Source of the DNA: UBA6080 sp964607515
GTDB lineage: Bacteria > Fermentibacterota > Fermentibacteria > Fermentibacterales > JCC-6
DNA length: 64,000 bases
Assembly: GCA_964607515.1 (NCBI GenBank)
Contig: CAZSKU010000005.1
Coordinates: 1 to 64,000 of the forward strand
Reading direction: 5' to 3'
Positions within the stretch are counted from its first letter, which is position 1, and the number at the start of each line of letters is the position of its first letter. The position numbers and the translations under genes were made by a program. Positions 42,400 to 50,942 of the stretch are shown piece by piece. The notes below the pieces were generated by a model. It saw only the letters and a program-made list of their open reading frames with translations. It was not told where the DNA came from and did no database searches.

Positions 42400-42983
42400 G
42401 AAGCCCGCTGACCGCCCCGCTGGTCCAGTTCTTCCGCCCCGGGGAAGCCTACCTGGTCTTGGCCGGGAAGGGAGCCTGGGCCGCGTCCGCGGGGGCGTCG
42501 GCACTGATCCTGCTGGCCGGTTTCGCAGCCCTGGCCGGAACTCCCCTCTTCTCATGGATCCTTCCGGTGTCGGTTCTTCTGGAGAGGATCCTTCTGTCCG
42601 TCGCCGGCGGGGCCGCCCTGTGGGGGCTCTGCATCGCCGTTGGAGAGAAGCGTCCCCTGCTGCCCGCGATCCTGGCGGTTTTGATGGCCATGGCGGTGTG
42701 GGCGGTGCTGACCGTGCTTCTTTTTCTTGTGTCCGGTCTGACGGGGCTGCCCCCCTGGTTCAACTGGAGCCCGGCTCCCCTGGTGTGGCTGCTTCCCCCG
42801 AGCCGGACGGCAATGTTTATGTTTTCTTTCCTGGCGGATCTGGACATTCCTTCCATCACGGCTATCTTCATACTCGGAAAAGGATTGTCGGCGGTCTGGA
42901 AGACCGGGCCGTCCACAGGGGCAAGACTGGTCTGGACCGTCTACCTCTGCGCAATAATCTTGAGGGCTGTCACGGTGCCTTGA
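42396..42983 (+). CDS. integral membrane protein, possibly Yip1-like
   Basis: 195 residues with five hydrophobic segments (ASALILLAGFAALAG, AALWGLCIAVGE, VWAVLTVLLFLVSGL and others) and a C-terminal SAVWKTGPSTGARLVWTVYL. The pattern, including an N-terminal FFRPGEAYLVLA soluble piece, recalls Yip1-domain proteins, but I would not rely on that. Its ATG overlaps the glgA stop as ATGA. The function is unknown; placement before a TolC-like gene gives no firm clue. Confidence 0.55.
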   Translation: MRSPLTAPLVQFFRPGEAYLVLAGKGAWAASAGASALILLAGFAALAGTPLFSWILPVSVLLERILLSVAGGAALWGLCIAVGEKRPLLPAILAVLMAMAVWAVLTVLLFLVSGLTGLPPWFNWSPAPLVWLLPPSRTAMFMFSFLADLDIPSITAIFILGKGLSAVWKTGPSTGARLVWTVYLCAIILRAVTVP

Positions 42984-43010
42984 GCCCGTGAAGCATGGAG
43001 GTTCTCTTCG

Positions 43011-44294
43011 ATGACAGGCATCCTGGCGCTTATTCTGATGGCCGGTGATGGATCCGGCTCCCCGGTAGATCTTTCCGGTTGGGTATCACTGGCTCTGGCC
43101 AATTCCCCGGCGGTGGCCGGGGCCGAGGCAGCCCTCTCCGCCGCCCAGGCCGAGCTGAAGGCTTCCGGGGCCTTTCTGTGGCCCACCCTGTCGTTTTCCG
43201 CATCATCGGGTTACGCCTGGGTTTCAAATCAGCCTGACGGGGCCGGCCATACCGGATCCGAGAGTTACACCGCCTCGCTGGCGCTTTCCCAGGAACTACT
43301 GGGGGCCGGCGGGAGGAACTGGCTTCTGCTTCGGGCCCAGAGGAAGGGCTTTCAGGCGGCGGAGGCCGACCACCGGGCGGCCAGGCTGGAACTGGTGATG
43401 AGCGTGGTTGAGGCATACTACGCCGTAGTTGAAGCGGAGGGGCTTCTGGCGGCCTCGAACCAGTCATTGGAGCGCAGCGTCGGTCAGTTGGAACGGGCCG
43501 ACGCCCTGTACGGAATGGGGGGGCTGACCACCCTGGAACTCCTTCAGGTTCAGGTTCAGGAGAGCCGGGCCAGGCTCGACGCAACCAGGAGCAGGCAGAA
43601 CCTGAACAACGCCTACAACAACCTTCTTCAGGCCGCCGGGCTGACGTTTTCCCATGACGCTCCCTGGGTTGACACCGCAGCGGTGCTTACCCCGGTTCCC
43701 CCGGATTTCATGGACGCGCTGGAGCAGGATCTGTCGGGAAATCCCACGCTGACCGCCGCGAGGCTTCGCACGGAGCAGGCCTTCATCTCCGCCGAGGCTT
43801 CCGGGCGGAACGCCTGGCCGAGCCTGAGCGCGAACGCCTCATGGGGGTGGAGTGACGACGGGTTCGACGGGTTCGGGGGCATTCCTGAGAAGGACACCTG
43901 GTCCGTCGGTGTGAGGCTTAACTGGACGATATTCGACGGTTTTGCCAGGGAGGCGGCGATGCGCAGCGCCCGGGCTGGGGCGCTCAGGGGAAGGGCTTCG
44001 CTGGAGGAACTGGAGGCATCCCTGGAGAGCGGCCTTGCGGCCGCCAGGGGCAACGTGGCGGCGGCCTACGAGAGCTGGATGCTCAGCGGACTGGCCCTGG
44101 AACAGGCCGCGGAGCAGTACCGTCTGTCCCGGCTGACCTACGACATGGGCGGACTGCCCCTGGTGGACCTGCTGGACGCTCAGGAGACCCTTGCCGAGGC
44201 CCAGGCCGGGCTGGCGAGCGCCCGGGTGGACGCCCTTCTGGAGGAAGCAAGGTTCTACGCACTGCTGGGCTTCACCCCGCGGCTGGGGGAGTGA
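43011..44294 (+). CDS. TolC-family outer membrane channel protein
   Basis: 427 residues with an N-terminal hydrophobic export signal (MTGILALILMAGD) and two OEP repeats. Each has the helical pattern LANSPAVAGAEAALSAAQAELKA or its match in the second half (GNPTLTAARLRTEQAF), the strand segment WPTLSFSASSGYAWV and its repeat WPSLSANASWGWSDD, and long coiled helices. TolC proteins form trimeric tunnels for efflux or type I secretion. No inner-membrane pump or adaptor gene lies beside it. Confidence 0.88.
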   Translation: MTGILALILMAGDGSGSPVDLSGWVSLALANSPAVAGAEAALSAAQAELKASGAFLWPTLSFSASSGYAWVSNQPDGAGHTGSESYTASLALSQELLGAGGRNWLLLRAQRKGFQAAEADHRAARLELVMSVVEAYYAVVEAEGLLAASNQSLERSVGQLERADALYGMGGLTTLELLQVQVQESRARLDATRSRQNLNNAYNNLLQAAGLTFSHDAPWVDTAAVLTPVPPDFMDALEQDLSGNPTLTAARLRTEQAFISAEASGRNAWPSLSANASWGWSDDGFDGFGGIPEKDTWSVGVRLNWTIFDGFAREAAMRSARAGALRGRASLEELEASLESGLAAARGNVAAAYESWMLSGLALEQAAEQYRLSRLTYDMGGLPLVDLLDAQETLAEAQAGLASARVDALLEEARFYALLGFTPRLGE

Positions 44295-44297
44295 GGT

Positions 44298-46760
44298 TTG
44301 ACGGGTCTCTCTCTGTTCGCACTTCTGAGCGGAGCCGGGGTTCTCATCGCCCAGGTGACCTGGAACAGGATGCTTCTGCTGGTGGCCGGGGGAAGCGTGG
44401 ATTCCGCGGCGGCGGTGCTCTGCGCGTTCATGCTGGGGCTCGGTCTCGGGGGAAGATTTTTCGGGCTTGCGGCCCAGAGGGCTTCGAATCCCCGCCGGGT
44501 GCTCGTAGCCGCTGTCCTGGGTACGGCGCTGGGTTCAATGATTCCCCTTGCCCTGGAACCCGCTGCGGCCCGGTTGTATCCGGCCTTCTACGGCCTGGGC
44601 CTTCAGTTCCCGGCAAGGTTTCTCTATGCGGTGGTCATGCTCTTTCCGGCCACTTTCTGCGCAGGAGGGATCATTCCGTCGGTCTCCCGCCTGGTTCAGG
44701 GCACCGGGGGGGCCTCGGAGGCATCCAGGCTTTACGGTATCAACAGCCTCGGTTCAGCGCTGGGAGGCTTTCTGGCGGGGTTCGTCCTACTGGAGACGGC
44801 CGGTACGGTGGCGACCCTGGCTGTCGGAGCCTCGCTCACCGCTCTGGGGCTTACTGTGGTCCGGGGAACCTGCCCGAAGGTTGAAGCGGTGGAGGCCGGC
44901 CCTTCCCCCGGCCCTTTTCACCTGGCTGTCTATGGAGCCGGCGGTTGCCTGGCCCTGGGGTACGAGACCGTGTGGAACCGCCAGCTGACCTTCGTGCTGG
45001 GGAACAGCACCTACGCGTTTACCACCATGGGGATAATGGTTCTTGCGGGCATCGGCCTAGGAGGTATCCTCGGTCGAAGGCTCGCCTCCCGGGCGGGGAA
45101 TCCCCTGCTGTTCTTCGGAGTCGTACAGGTGTTTCTGGCGGTGTCCTCCGTCCTGCCCCTTTCGGCCCTTGGCGGCTTCGGCGCCATAGCCGCCATACCG
45201 GGAACCGGGGCGTGGACCGCGAGGACCGCCGGAGGCTTTCTCGCCTCCTTTCTGTACATGATTCCATCCACGTTCCTGATGGGCGTGACCTTCCCGGCCA
45301 TGCTGAAGGTCTGCGCCAGGGAGAACCGTCTGGGTGAGGACACGGGTTTGCTTATCCTGGCCAACTGCCTGGGAGCGGCAGCGGGGCCGGTGCTTACCAC
45401 GAGGCTTCTCTTCCTGCATTTCGGCGTCACCACGACCGCCCTGATTCTGGCCCTCGGCAGCATCCTCGTGGGCCTCGCCTGCTTCCTGAAGGCCGGAAGA
45501 CCGGTATTCGCCACGGCAGGTCTGGTCGGAGCCGGTTCGGTGCTGACTATGGTTCTGACTGCGGCGCCTCCCGGCTCATCCCCCCCCGAAGGCCTTGAAC
45601 TGCTCTACTTCAGCGAAGACAGAACGGCTACCGTGTCGGTATTCGGAAGGGAGTGGGACGGACACCGAAGCCTGAGAATAAACGGCGTGGAAGAAGTACC
45701 CGTGGATCAGGCTTCTCTGGAGGCGTTCTTCCTGCTTGGTCATCTTCCATGGGGATACAACCCGGGCGCCGACAGCGCTCTGGTGATAGCCCTGGGGGGA
45801 GGTATCACATCCGGTGCCCTGCTGACCCACCCGGTATCGGAGCTGATCTGCGTGGAGATCTGTCCCGGGGTTGTGGAAGCCCTGCCCTTCTTTGAGGAGG
45901 AGAACCGAAGGCCCGATCTGGATCCGAGGTTCCGACTGGTGGGGGACGACGGGAGGAACTACCTCCTGGGGACGGACATGGGCTTTGATCTTGTGGTCTG
46001 TGATGCCACCCATCCCGGTTCCAGCGAAAGCTGGCTCCTTTACACCAGGGAGTTCTACTCCCTGATCCTCGACCGGCTCAATCCCTGCGGCATCGCCGCC
46101 CAGTGGGTTCCTCTGCACCAGCTTCCACCTGAGGAGTTTCACCGGATTCTGGCCACATGGGCCGGTGTGTTCCCGTACTCCGCGGCTCACCTGGCCGGAG
46201 GAAGGCATGTGGTCCTCATCGGGGGGAACTCGCCCCTCTCTCTTGCCACCGATGCCATGTTCCGGGATTCGGTCGCCGCCGCACAGCTGTTTTTCGTGGC
46301 CCTGGACCCCCGGGAACAGGTGTACCTGCAGCCGGTGCTGGACTGGGAGGGCATGGCCCGTACCCTGGCGGATGCGCCTGAACCCAACTCGGATCACAGA
46401 CCCCATTGTCAGTTTATAAGAAGGAAGGCGCCGGACGATCCCCAGGCGACGATTTCTCCAAATGTCGCCCTGCTGCTATCCTTTTCGGGGCAGGCTCCGG
46501 ACCCGGTCCGGACCGCGCAGATGCTCTACTGGAACGGTTCACTGCCGGAAGCGTACCACGCGCTGGACGGTGCCCGGGGAAGAATGGCTTCCCGCTGGAC
46601 TTCGATTGTCCTCACCTCCGCGGCGGAAGTTCTATATGATGCCGGTTCCCGCGAGGAAGCCGAAAGGTTTGCCCGAAGGGCGGAGCAGGCCGATCCTTGC
46701 TGGCCGAGACCAATGCATTTGCTATCATATATGGGAGTTGCACCACAGGAAACGGAGTGA
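44298..46760 (+). CDS. fused MFS-like membrane/spermidine-synthase-like protein
   Basis: 820 residues. The first half (to about 410) has 12 or more membrane helices with the repeat LSGAGVLIAQVTWNRMLLLVAGGS and its second copy YGAGGCLALGYETVWNRQLTFVLGNS. Residues 430-680 form a spermidine-synthase-like Rossmann domain: YFSEDRTATVSVF, VIALGGGITSGALL, VCVEIC-type acidic strand end, and LVVCDATHPGSSESWLLYTREFY. The tail (about 740-810) is helical and TPR-like. This architecture is widespread in environmental bacteria but has no established reaction; polyamine synthesis should not be assumed. The start is TTG after GTGAGG. Confidence 0.85.
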   Translation: MTGLSLFALLSGAGVLIAQVTWNRMLLLVAGGSVDSAAAVLCAFMLGLGLGGRFFGLAAQRASNPRRVLVAAVLGTALGSMIPLALEPAAARLYPAFYGLGLQFPARFLYAVVMLFPATFCAGGIIPSVSRLVQGTGGASEASRLYGINSLGSALGGFLAGFVLLETAGTVATLAVGASLTALGLTVVRGTCPKVEAVEAGPSPGPFHLAVYGAGGCLALGYETVWNRQLTFVLGNSTYAFTTMGIMVLAGIGLGGILGRRLASRAGNPLLFFGVVQVFLAVSSVLPLSALGGFGAIAAIPGTGAWTARTAGGFLASFLYMIPSTFLMGVTFPAMLKVCARENRLGEDTGLLILANCLGAAAGPVLTTRLLFLHFGVTTTALILALGSILVGLACFLKAGRPVFATAGLVGAGSVLTMVLTAAPPGSSPPEGLELLYFSEDRTATVSVFGREWDGHRSLRINGVEEVPVDQASLEAFFLLGHLPWGYNPGADSALVIALGGGITSGALLTHPVSELICVEICPGVVEALPFFEEENRRPDLDPRFRLVGDDGRNYLLGTDMGFDLVVCDATHPGSSESWLLYTREFYSLILDRLNPCGIAAQWVPLHQLPPEEFHRILATWAGVFPYSAAHLAGGRHVVLIGGNSPLSLATDAMFRDSVAAAQLFFVALDPREQVYLQPVLDWEGMARTLADAPEPNSDHRPHCQFIRRKAPDDPQATISPNVALLLSFSGQAPDPVRTAQMLYWNGSLPEAYHALDGARGRMASRWTSIVLTSAAEVLYDAGSREEAERFARRAEQADPCWPRPMHLLSYMGVAPQETE

Positions 46761-46765
46761 CGGCG

Positions 46766-47716
46766 ATGGGAAGACTGGCGTTTCTATTCCCCGGTCAGGC
46801 ATCCCAGCAGGTTGGGATGCAGAGACATCTCATGGACTTTCCGGAGTCCCGCGAGTTTCTGGAGAAAACCTATTCCCTCAGCGGGGTTCACGACCTGATG
46901 CAGGTCATGGATGAAGGTCCGGTGGAAACCCTTACCCGGACCGACTACGCCCAGCCTGCCATCACCATGGTGAGCATCGCAACCCTGAAGGTTCTGCAGG
47001 TTGCCGGAATCCGGCCCGAGGGCGCCGCCGGCCACAGTCTGGGGGAGTACTCCGCACTGGTAGCCGCCGGAGTGCTTCTTCCGGATACGGCAGTAAAGCT
47101 GACCCGTCTTCGGGGCGAACTGATGCAGCGATGCGCGGACGTTCATCCCGGCGGCATGCTGGCGGTTCTGGGTCTCGAACTGGAGGTGGTGGGCGAAGCC
47201 GTGAAACAGGCGTCCTCCATTGGTCCCGTAGGGATCGCCAACATGAACTCCCCTGGCCAGGTTGTCATCTCGGGGGCGCAGGAACCGCTGGAGAAGGCGG
47301 GAGAGTTGTGCAGCGAGCTGGGAGCCAAGCGGGTGATTCCCCTCCAGGTGTCCGGGGCATGGCACAGCCCGCTGATGGAAGATGCTGCCAGGGACCTGAA
47401 GAAGGCGTTGAAGGAGGCGGCTTTCTACGACCCCGGGATTCCGGTGGTGGCCAACGTAACCGCGGGTTACATAACCAGCGGTGAAAAGGCCCGGGAGCTT
47501 CTCTCAAGACAGGTCACGTCCCCGGTTCTCTGGGCCGCTTCCATGCAACTGATGATCGGTAATGGTTTCGATACCTTTGTGGAGGTTGGCCCTGGCTCCG
47601 TACTGCAGGGTCTCCTGGCGAAGAACCGGGACGTCAGGATCTACGGCACCCACGACGCCTCCGCCCTCTCGAAAACCCTTGAAGAACTCAGGGGACGGAC
47701 TAAACAAACTCAATAA
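46766..47716 (+). CDS. fabD: malonyl-CoA-acyl carrier protein transacylase
   Basis: Loads malonyl groups onto ACP for fatty acid synthesis. The 316 residues show FLFPGQASQQVGM, the nucleophile elbow GHSLGEYSAL (Ser91), RLRGELMQ with the carboxylate-binding Arg, GAWHSPLM with catalytic His200, and VEVGPGSVLQGLL. The last residues (GRTKQTQ) are encoded by the left arm of an inverted-repeat element, so the natural C terminus has been replaced or extended. GTG at 46757, in GTGA overlap with the previous stop, is an alternative start. Other fab genes and acpP do not follow. Confidence 0.95.
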   Translation: MGRLAFLFPGQASQQVGMQRHLMDFPESREFLEKTYSLSGVHDLMQVMDEGPVETLTRTDYAQPAITMVSIATLKVLQVAGIRPEGAAGHSLGEYSALVAAGVLLPDTAVKLTRLRGELMQRCADVHPGGMLAVLGLELEVVGEAVKQASSIGPVGIANMNSPGQVVISGAQEPLEKAGELCSELGAKRVIPLQVSGAWHSPLMEDAARDLKKALKEAAFYDPGIPVVANVTAGYITSGEKARELLSRQVTSPVLWAASMQLMIGNGFDTFVEVGPGSVLQGLLAKNRDVRIYGTHDASALSKTLEELRGRTKQTQ

Positions 47717-47830
47717 ACCAATGTAAATCAAACGCAGGCAATGAGATGAATCGGGATTGCGGCTGAATCCCGCAGTTTCCTGTTGTACAGTGATTTACGG
47801 AGATAAGTTGCGTTTGTTTAGTCCGTCCCC
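47691..47830. repeat. 140-bp palindromic element (REP/MITE-like)
   Basis: Perfect 19-base terminal inverted repeats: GGGGACGGACTAAACAAAC at 47691-47709 and its complement at 47812-47830. Nested inside are GTAAATCA (47723-47730) paired with TGATTTAC (47791-47798), and a central hairpin CGGGATT (47752-47758) paired with AATCCCG (47766-47772). The whole can fold as one long interrupted stem. It is distinctly richer in A and T than its flanks, carries no gene and shows no obvious target duplication. It supplies the last codons and stop of fabD on one strand and of the ThiD-Nudix gene on the other, and the central hairpin may also act as a two-way terminator. Confidence 0.8.
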
Positions 47831-49131
47831 AAAGCCAAGGCGAGGGCGCGGTCGTGGGCGGGGAAGGCCAGGTGAGGAATCCGGTCGGGGGGAAGCCAGA
47901 GAATCTCCGAAGCGTCGTCTCCAGGAACCGCACTCCCGGACAGATCCCGGGCCCGAAAAACGTACAGGGCTACGCCGCCGTAGTCGGTGGTGTCGAAATC
48001 CGAACCCGCGAGGATCATACGTCCCGCGGTCAGCCCGGTTTCCTCAAACAGCTCCCTTGCGGCACATTCCTCGGGGGTCTCCCCAAGGTCCATGAAACCT
48101 CCGGGCAGGCAGAGCAATCCTCTGCCAGGATCGAAGGCCCGTCGCACCAGCAGAACCCTTCCCCGGGAGTCCGTGGCCAGAATCATCACCGCCGGCAGAG
48201 GATTTCTGTAGAAAACGAGTCCGCAGGAGGGGCAGTCCAGGTGCCCGCCCGTACCCACAAGGGCGGTTCCGCATCCGGGACAGAACCGCGGCTGGGAGTA
48301 GAAGGCGGAGGGCCTTCTGGGTTTCAGTCCCGGTCCGATGCCCGGGAAGTGCCCGATCAGGTAGCCGCCGTTTCTTCTGAATCCGTCCCTGATCGCCCCC
48401 CGCAGGTATGACAGCGCCTTTTCAACCGCCCTGTCCGGAGGGTATCCGGCCCCCAGGAGAGCCGCACAGCCGGAGGCCAGGGTGCATCCGGTGCCGTGGA
48501 CCTTGCCCGGCACAAGCCTACGGCCCTGGAATACTCTTAATCCGCCATCGCCGGCCAGCACGTCCACAGGCTCCACCTCCAGATGCCCCCCCTTGACGAG
48601 GACCGATCTGGCTCCCAGCTCCACAAGTCTCTCCGCGGCCCTTTTCATGTCATCCGGAGTTCTCACCACGAGTCCCGTGAGCGCTTCCGCCTCGTCCAGG
48701 TTGGGGGTCAGAAGCGATGCCAGCGGTACGAGGCTTCGAAGAACGATTTCCGCCAGCCCGGTTCCCGACAGGCTGTCACCGCTGCCGGCCGCCAAAACGG
48801 GATCCACCACCAGGGGAACCCCGGCGAGCCTTTCCCGGCAGACATCCACCACGGCCTCCACCGCCCCGGCTCCTCCCAGCATGCCCGTCTTGACCGCGTG
48901 AATCGGGCCGTCATCGCAGCAGGCCAGCATCTGGTCACGGATGATCTCCGGATCCAGAGGCATCCAGCGGTACACCCTTCCTGAATCCTGAACCGTCACC
49001 GCGGTGACGGCCAGGCAACCGTGGGCACCCAGGGCAGCCGCGGTCTTGGCGTCCGCGAAAAGGCCCGCACCCCCGCTGGGATCCGTTCCGCCCACCAGAA
49101 GCACCTGTGGCCTGCTTCCCGGACTCGCCAA
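47818..49131 (-). CDS. fusion of hydroxymethylpyrimidine (phosphate) kinase ThiD and a Nudix hydrolase
   Basis: About 437 residues. The N-terminal 255 are ThiD, which phosphorylates HMP and HMP-P in thiamine synthesis: GGTDPSGGAGLFAD, AVTAVTVQDSG, VKTGMLGGAGAV, VVDPVLAAGSGDSL, LTPNLDEAEAL, VKGGH, and HGTGCTLASGCAALL with the catalytic Cys. The rest is a C4 zinc ribbon (FCPGCGTAL, LDCPSCG) and a complete Nudix box (GGFMDLGETPEECAARELFEETGL split as Gx5E and REx2EExG). The Nudix half may clean up or trim a pyrophosphorylated thiamine intermediate; that is inference. The start is uncertain: TTG 49131, GTG 49104 or GTG 49170. The stop lies in the palindromic element. Confidence 0.85.
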   Translation of the reverse strand: MASPGSRPQVLLVGGTDPSGGAGLFADAKTAAALGAHGCLAVTAVTVQDSGRVYRWMPLDPEIIRDQMLACCDDGPIHAVKTGMLGGAGAVEAVVDVCRERLAGVPLVVDPVLAAGSGDSLSGTGLAEIVLRSLVPLASLLTPNLDEAEALTGLVVRTPDDMKRAAERLVELGARSVLVKGGHLEVEPVDVLAGDGGLRVFQGRRLVPGKVHGTGCTLASGCAALLGAGYPPDRAVEKALSYLRGAIRDGFRRNGGYLIGHFPGIGPGLKPRRPSAFYSQPRFCPGCGTALVGTGGHLDCPSCGLVFYRNPLPAVMILATDSRGRVLLVRRAFDPGRGLLCLPGGFMDLGETPEECAARELFEETGLTAGRMILAGSDFDTTDYGGVALYVFRARDLSGSAVPGDDASEILWLPPDRIPHLAFPAHDRALALALGTD

Positions 49132-49160
49132 TCGGCGATGTTCCGTGTTAGTTTTGGGGC

Positions 49161-50942
49161 ATGATTTCACTGGTTTCTTCCGTCCTGCTGTTGGGACTGG
49201 CGGCTGCGACGCCCGGTACCCTGGGCCCGACTATAGACTCGGTGCTCGTGACGGGCAATCCGCCCCTGGACCAGGATGTCCTTCTGGCGGGAACCGGCCT
49301 GGAGCCCGGCGCATCGCTGTACGGGCTGTCCAGGGTCCTGGTGGGAAACGGAGTGCTGTCCAACCTTCGGGCCAATGGATATCTGGACGCATCGGTGGAG
49401 GTAGACTGGCCGGCCTGGGACTCCAGGACATACGTGGTGGGAATCGGCGTGGAACCCGGAAGAAGGTCTCTCCTGGGCAGGGTTGAGGTCGAGGGAGCGT
49501 CGGTCTTCACAGGAGAGGAGATCCGGAATCTGCTGGCCCTTTCGGCAGGCCAGCCAATCGCTCCCAGGGATACCCTCGATTTCCGGCGGGCCATCAGAAC
49601 CGCCTACAACAGACGGGGCCGGATCAGGGCGGAAGTACGGATGGAGCTGGGGGACTTCGATTTTCCGGGAGGCGATTCGCTGCCCGGTACCCGGACCCTC
49701 CGCTGCCGCATTCAGGAGGGGCCCCGCTACGTTCTCGGAGAAGTCTTCGTGAACGGCCTCGAATCGGTGAGACCGGTGGTGGTCACCAGGGAGATCGGAC
49801 TGGTCCGGGGGGATTCCCTGGACATGGACGTCCTCAGGGAATCACTTGGCCGAATCTACTCCCTCAGGCTCTTCAACGACGTCAGGTACCGATACCATCC
49901 GGACGATTCCTCGGCGGTTGTGGACGTGGAGGTGGTGGTTCACGAGAAATCCCACAGAACCGTGGACCTGGCCACCGGTTACATCTCCCCCTCCGCCGTT
50001 TTCTGGGGAGCCTACTGGAAACACCCCAACATCTGGGGCAACAACCAGCGACTCACCATCGGCTCCACCTGGACCCACTACTTTGCCAGCGGCCAGGAGG
50101 GCAACCTGGTGGAGCCATCCCTCTCCTACGAGGAGCCCTGGTTCCTCTCAACCCGCTGGACATCGAAGATCACCGGCAGCTACACCTACCTGCAGAGGAG
50201 CTTTCAGGAGGAGAGGAGCTACGGAGCCGGAATAGACTTCTCCAGAATGGTTTTTCCGAACCTTCGGTTCACCTTCGGTTACCGGGTGGACAGGATCAAG
50301 TTCAGCACCACCAGCGAAGACACCATGATAGTCCAGGACTGGACCACCACCGGCAGCCTCAGCACATCCCTGGTGAACGACACCAGAGCTCCCGTGCTCG
50401 ACCCGGTCATGGGAAGGTGGCTCATGGTGGGAGGAAAGATATACGGCGGCCTTCTGGGCGGGTTGGACTATTACCGGCTGGAAACCGAAGCCCGTTTCTT
50501 CCTGCCCCTGGGAGGCAACCTGGTGCTGGCCGCAAGGGGAGCCGCGGGGACCGTCCAGGGATACAACGGTCCGGTTTCAATTCCCCCCACCGACCGGTTT
50601 TACCTGGGGGGGGCGGGCAGCATCAGGGGCTACCCCTACAATGCGCTGGGGCCCGAGGATGATGAAGGCAATCCATTGGGCGGAAACACTATGCTTCTTG
50701 GAAACATCGAGGCCAGGCTCAGGGTCTGGAGGTTCATCGGACTCACCGCCTTTCTTGACACAGGCGGCATCTGGAACGACCTGGGGGATATATCCACCGA
50801 GGACGCCGGACTCGGGGTGGGCCTGGGGCTCAGGGTGAGTACTCCCTTCAGCCCCCTCAGACTCGATTACGGTTTCGCGCCCACCTGGCGGGAGGGCATA
50901 AAGAGGGGAAGGGTGTACTTTGCCATCGGGCAGGCCTTCTGA
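49161..50942 (+). CDS. Omp85-family outer membrane protein, TamA-like
   Basis: 593 residues with a signal peptide (MISLVSSVLLLGLAAATPG), three POTRA-like domains (about 25-260; IDSVLVTGNPPLD, LGRVEVEGASVFTGEEI, LGEVFVNGLESV) and a 16-strand barrel. FYLGGAGSIRGYPYN is the lid-lock motif corresponding to VRGF. Omp85 proteins insert or assemble outer membrane proteins; the directly adjacent TamB makes TamA the best guess over BamA. The ribosome binding site is weak (TTGGGGC). It is divergent from the ThiD-Nudix gene, with almost no intergenic DNA. Confidence 0.88.
   Translation: MISLVSSVLLLGLAAATPGTLGPTIDSVLVTGNPPLDQDVLLAGTGLEPGASLYGLSRVLVGNGVLSNLRANGYLDASVEVDWPAWDSRTYVVGIGVEPGRRSLLGRVEVEGASVFTGEEIRNLLALSAGQPIAPRDTLDFRRAIRTAYNRRGRIRAEVRMELGDFDFPGGDSLPGTRTLRCRIQEGPRYVLGEVFVNGLESVRPVVVTREIGLVRGDSLDMDVLRESLGRIYSLRLFNDVRYRYHPDDSSAVVDVEVVVHEKSHRTVDLATGYISPSAVFWGAYWKHPNIWGNNQRLTIGSTWTHYFASGQEGNLVEPSLSYEEPWFLSTRWTSKITGSYTYLQRSFQEERSYGAGIDFSRMVFPNLRFTFGYRVDRIKFSTTSEDTMIVQDWTTTGSLSTSLVNDTRAPVLDPVMGRWLMVGGKIYGGLLGGLDYYRLETEARFFLPLGGNLVLAARGAAGTVQGYNGPVSIPPTDRFYLGGAGSIRGYPYNALGPEDDEGNPLGGNTMLLGNIEARLRVWRFIGLTAFLDTGGIWNDLGDISTEDAGLGVGLGLRVSTPFSPLRLDYGFAPTWREGIKRGRVYFAIGQAF

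Noticed and set aside
47752..47772. Simple intrinsic terminator between fabD and the ThiD-Nudix gene
   Set aside because: The hairpin exists, but it is nested in a larger 140-bp palindrome with terminal repeats and lacks a clean T run, so the mobile-element-like reading is preferred; terminator activity remains possible.
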